Positions 36,439 through 45,222 are shown, numbered from the stretch's first letter. The stretch: 64,000 bases of DNA from Rufibacter psychrotolerans (GCF_016924645.1 NZ_JAFFJV010000004.1:186001-250000), one strand, 5' to 3'. Program-made: numbers and translations. Notes: a model not told the origin generated them from the sequence alone.

Positions 36439-36458
36439 GGACAGGTCACGACCTATCC
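36439..36458. repeat. REP palindrome 4, degenerate
   Basis: GGACAGGTCACGACCTATCC (two differences) in the orientation of REP 2, with ATGCGTGGGT on the left. It forms an inverted pair with REP 3 and begins 5 bp after the rluF stop. Confidence 0.8.
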
Positions 36459-36463
36459 ATACT

Positions 36464-37195
36464 TTATTTTGGAAGATCAGGAATGTTTTGGAGAGGGAGA
36501 TCTTGGTGTAGTTCCTGTATTTGCACATTTGTTAAGGTAAGCCACTCCCCCGGCTGTAACTCTCCTAACTCAATTGTTACCATCCTTACCCTCACCAACC
36601 GCTCCACGGTATACCCCAGCTTATAGCACATGCGGCGGATCTGCCGGTTGAGTCCCTGCGTGAGCACAATGGAAAACGTCTTCTCACTTACTTGCTGTAC
36701 CTGAGCAGGCCGCGTCTTCTGGCCCATGATCACCACCCCGGCGGCCAGTTGTTCCAGCGCTTCGGGGGTTAAGGGCTTGTCTACCGTCACCACATATTCC
36801 TTTTCCTGATGGCTTTCGGCATGGCAGATGCGGTTGTAGAGGGTCCCGTCGTCCGTGAGCAGCATGAGCCCTTCCGATTCTTTGTCCAGCCGCCCTACCG
36901 GGAACACCCGCACGTTTAAGTTCAGGGCCTGGGCCAGGTTGTGCTCAATGGCGGGGTTGAGCGTAGATTCCACGCCGCGGGGTTTGTAGTAGGCCAGGTA
37001 TGTAAAGGTTTGGGGTGCCTTGAGCACCTGCCCGTCCAGAAGCACCTCGTCCTCTGGCCGCAGCGCCTGGTTCAGCTGGCCTTTCTGTCCGTTCACCAGC
37101 ACCCGTCCCGCCGCAATGGCCTGTACCGCTTCCTGGTTAGACATCCGGGCTTTCTGCACCACAAAATGCCGCAGCGATGACGTAATTGCTTTCAT
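36464..37195 (-). CDS. rluF: 23S rRNA pseudouridine synthase RluF-like (RsuA family)
   Basis: A 243-residue protein with an S4 RNA-binding domain (residues 8-60; SNQEAVQAIAAGRVLVNGQK), the entry strand YLAYYKPRGVESTL, catalytic Asp in PVGRLDKESEGLMLLT and LTQGLNRQIRRMCYKLGYTV near the C-terminus, which is characteristic of RluF (position 2604) rather than RsuA or RluB. Cytosolic, monocistronic. Its stop is 5 bp from REP palindrome 4, so the mobile element inserted at its 3' end without damage. Confidence 0.88.
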   Translation of the reverse strand: MKAITSSLRHFVVQKARMSNQEAVQAIAAGRVLVNGQKGQLNQALRPEDEVLLDGQVLKAPQTFTYLAYYKPRGVESTLNPAIEHNLAQALNLNVRVFPVGRLDKESEGLMLLTDDGTLYNRICHAESHQEKEYVVTVDKPLTPEALEQLAAGVVIMGQKTRPAQVQQVSEKTFSIVLTQGLNRQIRRMCYKLGYTVERLVRVRMVTIELGELQPGEWLTLTNVQIQELHQDLPLQNIPDLPK

Positions 37196-37205
37196 GCCGC
37201 AAATA

Positions 37206-37228
37206 TCCTGAAAACAGGCCAGAAACGG
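37206..37228. repeat. Family A palindrome, right half only
   Basis: CCTGAAAACAGGCCAGAAACGG; 10 bp upstream of rluF, with the left arm missing. Confidence 0.4.
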
Positions 37229-37298
37229 CGGAAGCCTCTCAGATTTCGTATTAAAGGTACCTGAAACTCAAATCTTCCACCTAGCTGATCTTCCACGT

Positions 37299-38123
37299 AT
37301 GGCAACACTCTCCGTTTTCATCTCGCAGGTACTAGTGAGCCTCCTGGTACTTTTGGCAACCGGCCCCCTGGGGACCTCCCCGCAGGCACCCGCTGCTTCA
37401 CAGGCCCAGACAGCGGCACCTGGACAGACCACCCCGAAGGCCACGGAGCTGGAGGGAGCCTGGCACCTCGTGCCCAGTTCCCGCACCGGGCAGCAGGCCA
37501 CGCAGGTCATGCTCCTCGCCGATGGCTTTTTCACGGTGGCGCAGTTTGACAAGGCCGGGAAGAAATTCATGGGCACGTATGGCGGCACCTATCGCCTGAC
37601 TAACGGGAAACTCACGGCCACCTATGAGTTCAACACCTTTGACAGTACCAAGGTAGGCTCCTCACTTACGGGAAGTTACACCCAAAAGAACGGAAAATGG
37701 CAAATCCAGGGGGTAAACGGAGCGGGTACCACGCCGCTGGCCTGGGAGAAAATGCCTGCCCAAAACACCAACTCTCCCCTGAACGGCGCCTGGCGCATCA
37801 GCCACCGCGAAGGGCAGGACGGCCAGATGAACGCCATGGTACCGGGCCCCAGGAAAACCATCAAAGTACTTTCCTCGGACCGGTTTCAATGGATTGCCTT
37901 CAACTCTGCAACCGGCGGCTTCTTTGGCACCGGCGGCGGCACTTACACCGCCCAGAACGGCAAATATACCGAGCACCTGGAGTTCTTCTCCCGCGACCCT
38001 AACCGCGTGGGCATGGCCTTGTCCTTCAACTTTGCCATGAAAGACGGTAACTGGCACCACAGCGGCCTCAGCAGCACCGGCAACAAAATCAACGAGATCT
38101 GGCAGCGCCTGTCAAAGCAGTAG
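37299..38123 (+). CDS. Exported protein with two lipocalin-like domains
   Basis: A 274-residue protein: a signal sequence (VLVSLLVLLATGPLGTSPQA), a Pro/Ala/Gln-rich linker, then two copies of one beta-rich domain. Copy 1 is ELEGAWHLVPSS through GSYTQKNGKWQIQG; copy 2 is LNGAWRISHREG through MKDGNWHHSGLS. Both contain the G(x)W opening of lipocalin-like domains and a Y-x-x-x-x-G-K strand. Related proteins are described as membrane or secreted proteins in Bacteroidota. Ligand unknown; the duplication looks internal and old. Confidence 0.7.
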   Translation: MATLSVFISQVLVSLLVLLATGPLGTSPQAPAASQAQTAAPGQTTPKATELEGAWHLVPSSRTGQQATQVMLLADGFFTVAQFDKAGKKFMGTYGGTYRLTNGKLTATYEFNTFDSTKVGSSLTGSYTQKNGKWQIQGVNGAGTTPLAWEKMPAQNTNSPLNGAWRISHREGQDGQMNAMVPGPRKTIKVLSSDRFQWIAFNSATGGFFGTGGGTYTAQNGKYTEHLEFFSRDPNRVGMALSFNFAMKDGNWHHSGLSSTGNKINEIWQRLSKQ

Positions 38124-38320
38124 TCCTGCGTTGAAGTTGGCTCAGGCGCATAATGTCATTTCCTAGAAGCAACTAAGAAGTGGTGCTGCTTCTAGGAATA
38201 GGTCGCTTGGTTGCGCCTTAAAGCATGCTTCAAACCGTGGGTTATGCAGAATGTCCCAAGTTTGCCTGGACCCTTACTACTTATGACCTTCATCGGAATA
38301 TTTTAATGTGTGACTTGAAT

Positions 38321-38359
38321 TGTTTTTCATCCATTTTCAGAAAAACAGGCTCTAAACGA
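38321..38359. repeat. Family A palindrome, copy 18
   Basis: TGTTTTTCATCCATTTTC with AGAAAAACAGGCTCTAAACG in the 597-bp gap between the lipocalin-like gene and the methyltransferase. Confidence 0.6.
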
Positions 38360-38418
38360 ACCAGAACAGCTATGCACCTTACTCGCTTTTTCAACTTTTT
38401 AAGATGGGAAAGCAGATG

Positions 38419-38562
38419 GTCCCCATTTGAAGGGGGTTGGGGGATGAAAAGGAGTTTAAAGCATCAGACAACTTTGAGAATGGGTAGTTACTTCAAATTC
38501 GCGTAGGATGAAGGCCATTTTCTGCACGAGTGATCAACCCCCTACCCCCTTCAAAGGGGGAC
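38419..38562. repeat. Imperfect 28-bp inverted repeat pair
   Basis: The left arm at 38419-38446 contains TTTGAAGGGGGTTGGGGGA and the right arm at 38534-38562 contains CCCCCTACCCCCTTCAAA; they pair with about 80% identity across an 87-bp AT-rich core. The layout is that of a small MITE-like element, but no target duplication is evident. Confidence 0.65.
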
Positions 38563-38720
38563 GATCAGATACTGTGACAAAGAAGGATTGGTAAGGCATC
38601 AAGAGGATAGAAAGCAATAGGACTGTGTAGGACCATTAGAAGGTTTAAGGACCTTCTTCCTCTTACAGGCAAACCATTCTCTCTTTGCTGGGTTTATAAG
38701 ACGCACCTGATTTCTCTCCC

Positions 38721-39479
38721 ATGAAAAGAAACACCTTCCTTCCGCCTTACCTGGTTCTCCTCCTGCTTTGGGGCACGTTGCTTCTTTTTGCCGGGGCCTG
38801 TGATTCGCAGCCGGTGAAAAGCCAGCAGGCGACAACATCCGTTTACGCCACCAAAACCCCGCACCCCGATGGCACCGGCAAGGTGTACCTGGGCCGGGAG
38901 ATTGCGCATGTGATGTCGGCGGCGGGCGGCGAGTGGTTGGAGCGTGACACCCGCCAGGAAGAAGAGAACGTGAACCTGGCCATCCAGAAACTGAACCTGC
39001 AGCCTAATAGCGTAGTCGCCGATGTGGGCGCGGGTACCGGATACTACACCTTCCGTCTCGCGCCATTGGTGCCGCATGGGAAAGTGTACGCCGTGGAGGT
39101 GCAGGATGCGTTTGTCTCAGCGCTGGAAGCCCGCAAAAAGGAACTGGGCCTCTCCAACGTAACTGTGGTGAAAGGCAGCGCCCAATCGCCTAACCTACCG
39201 GAGAATTCCCTAGACCTGGCCATCATGGTGGATGTGTACCATGAACTGGCGTACCCGCGCGAGATGCTGCAGGCGCTGCACCGGGCCCTGAAACCCACCG
39301 GCCAGCTTCTGCTGCTGGAGTACCGCGCCGAGGACCCCAATGTGCCCATCAAAGAACTGCATAAAATGAGCGTGGCCCAGGCTAACAAAGAACTGGCCGC
39401 CAATGGGTTTACTTTGGTTAAGCGGGAAGACTTTCTGCCCATGCAGCACTTCCTGCTGTACGGAAAGAGGCAGGAATAG
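38721..39479 (+). CDS. Exported SAM-dependent methyltransferase-like lipoprotein
   Basis: A 252-residue protein with a lipoprotein signal (LLLLWGTLLLFAGAC, acyl cysteine about residue 27) followed by a class I methyltransferase fold: VVADVGAGTGYYTFRLA (motif I), VYAVEVQDAF (motif post-I), LDLAIMVDVYHEL (motif II), ALKPTGQLLLLEYR (motif III). All SAM-binding elements look intact, yet the protein should be outside the cytoplasm where SAM is not expected. Signal-bearing members are known in Bacteroidota. It may use another ligand; function unknown. Confidence 0.82.
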   Translation: MKRNTFLPPYLVLLLLWGTLLLFAGACDSQPVKSQQATTSVYATKTPHPDGTGKVYLGREIAHVMSAAGGEWLERDTRQEEENVNLAIQKLNLQPNSVVADVGAGTGYYTFRLAPLVPHGKVYAVEVQDAFVSALEARKKELGLSNVTVVKGSAQSPNLPENSLDLAIMVDVYHELAYPREMLQALHRALKPTGQLLLLEYRAEDPNVPIKELHKMSVAQANKELAANGFTLVKREDFLPMQHFLLYGKRQE

Positions 39480-39540
39480 CTTGTTGAAGTTGATGTTCAG
39501 TTCTATTAGTTCACGTCCCTTGCGTTACCGGAGCGCTCTG

Positions 39541-39580
39541 GGTTTCAGGCCCGTTTTTCAGAAATCGGGTCAAAAACAGG
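39541..39580. repeat. Family A palindrome, copy 19
   Basis: GGTTTCAGGCCCGTTTTTC with AGAAATCGGGTCAAAAACAGG, 62 bp after the methyltransferase stop. Confidence 0.7.
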
Positions 39581-39755
39581 AGAAGACCATCTAATCCGTT
39601 TGCCTGCGCCAGGCTTTCGCCAACCACAGGGTGAGGCTACCCGGGGAAAGGTGTGCCTCTTGCAACCTGAACAGGATAAAGAAATACCAGAATTTTCCTA
39701 CCTTAAACACTTTCCCTTACAGACTTACATGATTTAGACCTCTACTCCTACCCAC

Positions 39756-41732
39756 ATGACCGCCAGAACCGGAAAACTTCGTAACGCCACCCCGTGGTGG
39801 TGGCTCTGCCTATTGGCTATGTTTTTCCTCCCGTTTCGGGGAAACGCCCAGGAAACGCCTTTTAAGAAGGGCATCAACCTGACCAACTGGTTTCAAGCCA
39901 ACAGCGCCCGGGAAATTGAGTTCACCCGCTACACCAAACAGGACTTTGCGCAGATCAAAAGCCTGGGCTGCGACGTGATCAGGCTACCCCTCAACCTGCA
40001 CGCCATGACCAAGGGCGCGCCGGACCATACCCTGGAGCCGCTGTTCCTCTCCTTCCTGGACGAGGCCGTGGACTGGGCCGAGGAGCTGGGCCTGCACCTC
40101 ATCCTGGACAACCACTCCTTTGACCCCAGCGCCAGTACCCAGCCCCAGGTAGAAGCCGTCTTGGAGAAGGTCTGGACCCAGCTGGCCCAGCGCTACCTGA
40201 ACCGCTCAGAGAAGCTGTACTTTGAGATCCTGAACGAGCCGCACGGCATTGCAGACGCGCAGTGGGGCGCCATCCAGGGCCGCATCATCCAGGCCATCCG
40301 CCGCCATAACACCAAACACACGCTCATTGTGGGCGCCACCAACTTCAACAGCTACCACAACCTGGCGCAGCTGCCCGTGTACCCAGACCCGAAGCTCATT
40401 TACACCTTCCACTTCTATGATCCGTTCCTGTTCACGCACCAGGGTGCCAGCTGGGTACAGCCTTCGCTGGTGTCGCTGGCCAACATGCCCTTCCCCCACC
40501 GGGCCCTGGACATGCCGCCCCTGCCCTCCAGCCTGCGGGGCTCCTGGATGGAAGGCGCCTACAACAGCTACGCCCAGGACGGCACCGTGGCCAAAGTAAA
40601 ACAGTTAATAGACATTGCCGCCCAGTTCCGGGATAGCCGCCAGGTGCCCGTGTTCTGCGGCGAGTTCGGGGTGCTGATGAACAACAGCCGTCCCGCCGAC
40701 CGCGTGTTCTGGTACGGCGAGGTGCGCCGCTACCTGGAGGAGAAGAAGATTGGCTGGACCACCTGGGACTACCACCACGGCTTCGGCCTGTTCAACCAGG
40801 GCGGCACCGACCTGTTTCAGCACGACCTCAACGTGCCGCTGCTGCAGGCCCTGGGCTTCACGGTGCCCCCGCAAACGCCGTACGTGAAGCAGCCCCAGCG
40901 CACCGGCTTTGCCGTTTACACCGATTTTCTGGGAAAAGGGACCCGAAACGCAAGCTTCGGCGGCTCGGTAGATTTCTACTTTGACCAGAAGCCCAACAAC
41001 GGCCGGTACAGCCTGCTGTGGACCGGCGCCCCGCAGTACAGCAGCATCGGGTTTGACTTTGCGCCCAATCTGGACTTGTCTCTCCTGAAGCAGGAAGGCT
41101 ACGCGGTGGATTTCCTGTTCCGGGGCACAGGTCCGGCCACCCGCTTTGACCTCCGCTTCCTGGACACCAAAACCGCTGACCCCACCGACCACCCCTGGCG
41201 CGCTGCAGTGACGCTCACTCCCCAGCAGGTGCTCTTTGACGGCCGCTGGCACCACGTGCGCCTCCCCTTGAGCCTTTTCACCGAAACGGGCTCCTGGGAC
41301 AACGGCTGGTTCAACCCCGAGGGCAAGTTTGACTGGACCAGCATTGACCGCCTGGAAATCACCGCCGAGCACGGTCCCCTGGGCCAGGCCAAACTCTGGT
41401 TTGACAACCTGGTCATTTCCAACCAGGACACCGCCCAGGTCTATGACCACTCGGTGTATACCGGCGCCATTACGGGTAGCGCGTCGGCCCTGGAGCAGGC
41501 AGCGGTAAGGGTGTTCCCCAACCCGGCCCGGGGCCAGCTCACCGTGGAGACAACCCTGCCCGGCCCGCTTACCGCCGAATTGAGCAACAGCGTGGGCGCG
41601 CGGGTTTTACAGGCTACTTTTACCCAGCGGCTAAGGCTCTCCACCGAAGGCCTGGCGCCTGGGGTGTACCTGCTCCAGGTCATTCAGCCCAACGGCCAGT
41701 CCACCACCCGCAAGGTCATGCTGCAGCCGTGA
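39756..41732 (+). CDS. GH5 glycoside hydrolase with T9SS sorting domain
   Basis: A 658-residue exported enzyme: signal peptide (WWLCLLAMFFLPFRGNAQ), GH5 catalytic barrel at about residues 35-350 with acid/base Glu161 (FEILNEPHG) and nucleophile Glu303 (VFCGEFGV), HSFDPS, WTTWDYHHGFG, then a CBM-like beta-sandwich at about 370-560 (IGFDFAPNLDLSLLKQEGYA, WHHVRLPLSLF), and a type IX secretion sorting tail (VRVFPNPARGQLTVETTL to the end KVMLQP). Endo-beta-glucanase-like; the substrate is undetermined. It is exported through T9SS to the surface or medium. Ends at a strong terminator shared with the convergent subtilase. Confidence 0.9.
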   Translation: MTARTGKLRNATPWWWLCLLAMFFLPFRGNAQETPFKKGINLTNWFQANSAREIEFTRYTKQDFAQIKSLGCDVIRLPLNLHAMTKGAPDHTLEPLFLSFLDEAVDWAEELGLHLILDNHSFDPSASTQPQVEAVLEKVWTQLAQRYLNRSEKLYFEILNEPHGIADAQWGAIQGRIIQAIRRHNTKHTLIVGATNFNSYHNLAQLPVYPDPKLIYTFHFYDPFLFTHQGASWVQPSLVSLANMPFPHRALDMPPLPSSLRGSWMEGAYNSYAQDGTVAKVKQLIDIAAQFRDSRQVPVFCGEFGVLMNNSRPADRVFWYGEVRRYLEEKKIGWTTWDYHHGFGLFNQGGTDLFQHDLNVPLLQALGFTVPPQTPYVKQPQRTGFAVYTDFLGKGTRNASFGGSVDFYFDQKPNNGRYSLLWTGAPQYSSIGFDFAPNLDLSLLKQEGYAVDFLFRGTGPATRFDLRFLDTKTADPTDHPWRAAVTLTPQQVLFDGRWHHVRLPLSLFTETGSWDNGWFNPEGKFDWTSIDRLEITAEHGPLGQAKLWFDNLVISNQDTAQVYDHSVYTGAITGSASALEQAAVRVFPNPARGQLTVETTLPGPLTAELSNSVGARVLQATFTQRLRLSTEGLAPGVYLLQVIQPNGQSTTRKVMLQP

Positions 41733-41820
41733 TGCCACCTGGCCTGGAAGTACCCAGTCGGTTGGCCCGCCTTAGTGCCCGCCAGCATAAGTCCCGGAGC
41801 TTTCAGTAACTTCCTTAGCC

Positions 41821-41873
41821 CCCAAGAAAAAAGGGCCGTCCTTTGCTTACAGCAGGACGGCCCTTTTCTTGGG
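41821..41873. terminator. Bidirectional terminator
   Basis: A 20-bp stem (CCCAAGAAAAAAGGGCCGTCCT against its partner, two-base A bulge) with an 11-base loop. It lies between the convergent GH5 gene and the second S8 peptidase, 10 bp from the peptidase stop. Confidence 0.9.
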
Positions 41874-41883
41874 GGTGGGTGGC

Positions 41884-43290
41884 TTAGAAGCTACTTGCAT
41901 TCAGCCTTCCCTCGGTTACGCATTTACCCGCCATAGACGCAGTGGGTACCGTATTACCTAAGATAGCTTGCTTGATAGCGGCAGCCGTGGCGCCCGGGTG
42001 TGAGGCCGCGTACAGCGCGGCGGCGCCGGTCACGTGCGGCGTGGCCATGGAAGTGCCGCTGTAAGAAGAATAAGAATTGAAGGCGGTGGTGGAGTTCACG
42101 CCTGAGCCCGGGGCAGCAATGTCTACCGTTTTGGCCCCGTAATTGGAGAACGAGGATTTAGCCCCCGAGGATGTAATGGACGCTACCGAAATGACGTTGG
42201 CGACCTCATAGTTGGCGGGGTAATGGGGAGTTCTGTCATTGTCATCGCCTACCCCGTCTTTGCCGCCGTTGCCAGCCGCGGCGATGAACAGGATGTTCTT
42301 GGCGTTGGCCCGACTGATGGCATCAAACAGCGCCTGGGAGTAACCGCCGCCGCCCCAGGAGTTGTTTGAGGCCACTAGGTTGATGCCGTGGCGGTCCTTC
42401 AGGTCGGTGAGGTAGTCAATGGCTTTCACGGCATTGGCCGAAGTACCGCCCCGGCGGCCCAGGAACTTGCAGGAAATCATTTTTACGTTCCAGTTCACGC
42501 CCACCACGCCCGTTCCGTTGCTTTCTGCCCCAATGGTGCCGGCCACGTGGGTGCCGTGGTCATCCAGGCTGCCGCGGGAGCCACCGTCGTACACGGTATT
42601 GTCGCCCCCGTCAAAATCCCAGCCGTTCACGTCGTCAATGTAACCGTTGCCGTCATTGTCTATCCCATCCCGTTGATCATGGGGGTTGACCCAGATGTTG
42701 GCATCCAGATCAGGGTGGTTGGTTTGGATTCCCTCGTCAATGACGCCAATTACCACGGCAGCGCCACCGGTATGGCCCGCGGCCCAGGCTGCGGCGGCCT
42801 GGCTGCCGTACTGGTTGGCGGGCGACGTGGCGGGGCCGTACATGCCCCATAAGGAACCATTGGTAAAGTAGGTATCAGTAGCGGTAGCCCCGTGGGTGTA
42901 GAGGTAGTTGGGTTCGGCATACGCTATGCCCGGGGCACCCCGCAGCCGGCCCAACGCCTCCAGGGCAGCCATGGGGGTGTGCACCAGCACCAGGCCCTCC
43001 TGGTCGCCCAGGCGCTGCATGGTCTTGGTCAGGATCTTCTCCTTCACCTTGCCGCTGATGCGTGCCAGCACCGCCGCCTTGGCTTCCTCAGCTGCCCCGG
43101 CCTTGAATTTCACCAGCACCTCGTTGGGTACCATCTGCTGCCCATCGGCACTGCGGGCCTCGGCTTGGTCCGTGGCCGTGAGGTCATGGTTCTCCAGCAA
43201 CTTGTCTGTATCACAGGCGGTGAACAGAACGCCCACCAGCACCGAGGCTGCCAGGGCAGACTTTCCAAAATACACGCAATTCTGTTTCAT
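41884..43290 (-). CDS. S8 (subtilisin-like) serine peptidase, lipoprotein, copy 2
   Basis: A 468-residue lipoprotein: lipobox LFTAC (Cys26), an I9-like prodomain (VPNEVLVKFKAGAAEEAKAA) to about residue 130, then a subtilase domain with Asp185 (GVIDEG), His245 (DDHGTHVAG), oxyanion Asn (ASNNSWGGGG) and Ser414 (SGTSMATPHV). The loop DQRDGIDNDGNGYIDDVNGW is a calcium-loop-like acidic insert between Asp and His. The C-terminus CVTEGRLNASSF is short, with no sorting tail, so it stays membrane-anchored. It is a recent tandem copy of the gene at 43629-45032; they share prodomain strings word for word. Confidence 0.93.
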   Translation of the reverse strand: MKQNCVYFGKSALAASVLVGVLFTACDTDKLLENHDLTATDQAEARSADGQQMVPNEVLVKFKAGAAEEAKAAVLARISGKVKEKILTKTMQRLGDQEGLVLVHTPMAALEALGRLRGAPGIAYAEPNYLYTHGATATDTYFTNGSLWGMYGPATSPANQYGSQAAAAWAAGHTGGAAVVIGVIDEGIQTNHPDLDANIWVNPHDQRDGIDNDGNGYIDDVNGWDFDGGDNTVYDGGSRGSLDDHGTHVAGTIGAESNGTGVVGVNWNVKMISCKFLGRRGGTSANAVKAIDYLTDLKDRHGINLVASNNSWGGGGYSQALFDAISRANAKNILFIAAAGNGGKDGVGDDNDRTPHYPANYEVANVISVASITSSGAKSSFSNYGAKTVDIAAPGSGVNSTTAFNSYSSYSGTSMATPHVTGAAALYAASHPGATAAAIKQAILGNTVPTASMAGKCVTEGRLNASSF

Positions 43291-43338
43291 GAGTAAGGGG
43301 AATTAGGGTTGGAAATGAAAGGAAGTGAATGATGTATC

Positions 43339-43370
43339 TAAATATACAACTTTAGATGAGTTATTTACAA
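43339..43370 (-). promoter_or_regulatory. Candidate Bacteroidota-type promoter of peptidase copy 2
   Basis: On the minus strand TTG, 21 bases, then TATATTTA, close to the -33 TTTG and -7 TAnnTTTG consensus of the phylum. It lies 49 bp upstream of the ATG. Weak on its own. Confidence 0.35.
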
Positions 43371-43542
43371 TTTAACCCAGCTTATTCTATGGGCTGTTGC
43401 ACGTCTGATACCTCCCCTAACTCCCATGCTCCTAATTGATTAAACCCTTAAAGCCACTTCTCTCCCTTTCTGCTTAACATAGTAAGTATTCATAATATAC
43501 AATACATTTCCTCCTTCCCTTTTTCCTTCCATCCTGGCCTTT

Positions 43543-43569
43543 GCTTTAGGCTTGGAAAAGAGCCTAAAC
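43543..43569. repeat. Family A palindrome, short copy
   Basis: GCTTTAGGCTTGG with AAAAGAGCCTAAAC; the centre is shortened. Just left of the terminator in the intergenic region of the duplicated peptidases. Confidence 0.55.
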
Positions 43570-43570
43570 A

Positions 43571-43607
43571 AAAAAGCCGCCCTGCGGAGCGGCAGGACGG
43601 CTTTTCA
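43571..43607 (-). terminator. Terminator of peptidase copy 1
   Basis: A 15-bp stem (AAAAGCCGTCCTGCC on the right strand, one G-U position) and short loop, with T-rich tail on the minus strand, 22 bp beyond the gene's stop. Confidence 0.78.
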
Positions 43608-43628
43608 ATGTGTTTTTCCTAAATCAGC

Positions 43629-45032
43629 CTAAAAACGGCTCATGTTCAGGCGACCGCCGGTCACGCACTTCCCGGACAAGGAAGACGTGGGGGTAGCGCT
43701 GCTCAGGATGGCGTTCTTGATGGCCGCTGCCGTGGCGCCGGGGTGCGAGGCCGCGTACAGGGCGGCGGCTCCGGTCACGTGCGGCGTAGCCATGGAAGTA
43801 CCGCTGTAGTTGGAGTATGAGTTGTAGGCCGTGGTGGACAGAATGCCCGAACCTGGTGCCCCAATGTGTACCGTCTTGGCGCCGTAGTTGGAGAACGAAG
43901 AACGGCCCCCGTTAGAAGTAATGGCCGCTACCGCAATCACGTTGGGCAGGTTGTAGTTAGACGGATAGTTGGCCACGGCGTCATTGTTGTCGCCCACGCC
44001 GTCGCTGCCGCCGTTACCGGCCGCGGCAATGAACAGGATGTTCTTGGCATTGGCCCGGTTAATGGCATCATACATGGCTTTGGAGTAGCCACCCCCGCCC
44101 CAGGAATTGTTGCTGGCCACAATGTTGATGCCGTGGCGGTTCTTCAGGTCGGTGAGGTAGTCAATGGCCTTCACGGCGTTGGCGGTGTTGCCCCCGGTGC
44201 TGCCCAGGAACTTGCAGACAATCATCTTCACGTTCCAGTTCACGCCCACCACGCCGGCTTTGTTGTTTTTGGCGCCAATGGTACCGGCCACGTGGGTGCC
44301 GTGGTCGTCCTGTCCGCCCGAGGTGCCGCCGTCATACACGCTGTTGTTGTTGGCGTTGAAGTCCCAGCCGTTCACGTCGTCAATGTAGCCGTTGCCGTCG
44401 TTGTCGCGGCCGTCTTTGGGGTCGAACGGGTTGGTCCAGATCTGTCCCTGCAGGTCTGGGTGGGTGTACTGCACGCCTTCGTCCACAATGCCCACGTACA
44501 CCGAGGCAGAGCCCACGTGGTTGGCGGCCCAGGCTTCGGCGGCCTGGCTGCCGTACTGGTTCTTGGGCGAAGTGGCATCGCCGTACAGGCCCCAGAGGGA
44601 GTTGTTGGTGAAGTAAGGCTCTGTGGTAGTGGCCTGGTGGGTATATTCGTAATTAGGCTCGGCGTACTCAATCAGGTCGGCACCGTGGATTTTGCTCAGG
44701 GCTTCCACTGCGGCCATGGGGGTGTGCACCAGCACCAGGCCCTCCTGGTCGCCCAGGCGCTGCATGGTCTTGGTCAGGATTTTTTCCTTCACCTTGCCGC
44801 CAATGCGGGCCAGTACCGCCGCCCGGGCTTCCTCGGCCGCCCCGGCCTTGAATTTCACCAGCACTTCGTTGGGCACCACGGGCCGTCCGTTGACAGAACG
44901 GGCATCGGCTTGCCCCGTCACCGCCACTTCTTCATTTTCCACCAACTGCTCTGTGCTACAGGCAGTCAACAGGGACACAGAAACAAGGGCTGCCGCAGCG
45001 GCAACCTTGCCAAGTTTAAAGCTTTGATTCAT
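43629..45032 (-). CDS. S8 (subtilisin-like) serine peptidase, lipoprotein, copy 1
   Basis: A 467-residue lipoprotein with the same plan as its downstream copy: lipobox VSLLTACSTE (Cys25), prodomain with the identical string KTMQRLGDQEGLVLVHTPMA, catalytic Asp in GIVDEGVQYTHP, His in DDHGTHVAGTIG, Asn in ASNNSWGGGGY, Ser in SGTSMATPH. The acidic loop reads DPKDGRDNDGNGYIDD. Differences cluster in the surface loops after the acidic insert and in the linker after the lipobox, suggesting the copies have diverged in substrate choice. Outer-membrane anchored proteases of this type process envelope or extracellular protein. Confidence 0.93.
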   Translation of the reverse strand: MNQSFKLGKVAAAAALVSVSLLTACSTEQLVENEEVAVTGQADARSVNGRPVVPNEVLVKFKAGAAEEARAAVLARIGGKVKEKILTKTMQRLGDQEGLVLVHTPMAAVEALSKIHGADLIEYAEPNYEYTHQATTTEPYFTNNSLWGLYGDATSPKNQYGSQAAEAWAANHVGSASVYVGIVDEGVQYTHPDLQGQIWTNPFDPKDGRDNDGNGYIDDVNGWDFNANNNSVYDGGTSGGQDDHGTHVAGTIGAKNNKAGVVGVNWNVKMIVCKFLGSTGGNTANAVKAIDYLTDLKNRHGINIVASNNSWGGGGYSKAMYDAINRANAKNILFIAAAGNGGSDGVGDNNDAVANYPSNYNLPNVIAVAAITSNGGRSSFSNYGAKTVHIGAPGSGILSTTAYNSYSNYSGTSMATPHVTGAAALYAASHPGATAAAIKNAILSSATPTSSLSGKCVTGGRLNMSRF

Positions 45033-45183
45033 GGGTGTTAGTAAGATGGTTGGTTGTTAATTTGGAGTTTTCAAACAACTCCTTCCGATAAAGTTAAGGA
45101 AACCCCCATGACATTTAGATGGTTTTCAAGGTTCCGGCTATAAATATTTTTATTTATAAACTATCTATAAGCCATTAAAAAGG

Positions 45184-45222
45184 GGTTTTAAGTGTATTTT
45201 TCAGGAAATACCGCTAAAACGG
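45184..45222. repeat. Family A palindrome, copy 21
   Basis: GGTTTTAAGTGTATTTTTC with AGGAAATACCGCTAAAACGG; 150 bp upstream of peptidase copy 1. The rest of the 404-bp gap is AT-rich. Confidence 0.72.

Noticed and set aside
36343..36528. 61-residue frame overlapping REP 4 (contains GRDLSTHAYP)
   Set aside because: It is the translated palindrome and flanks, not a gene.
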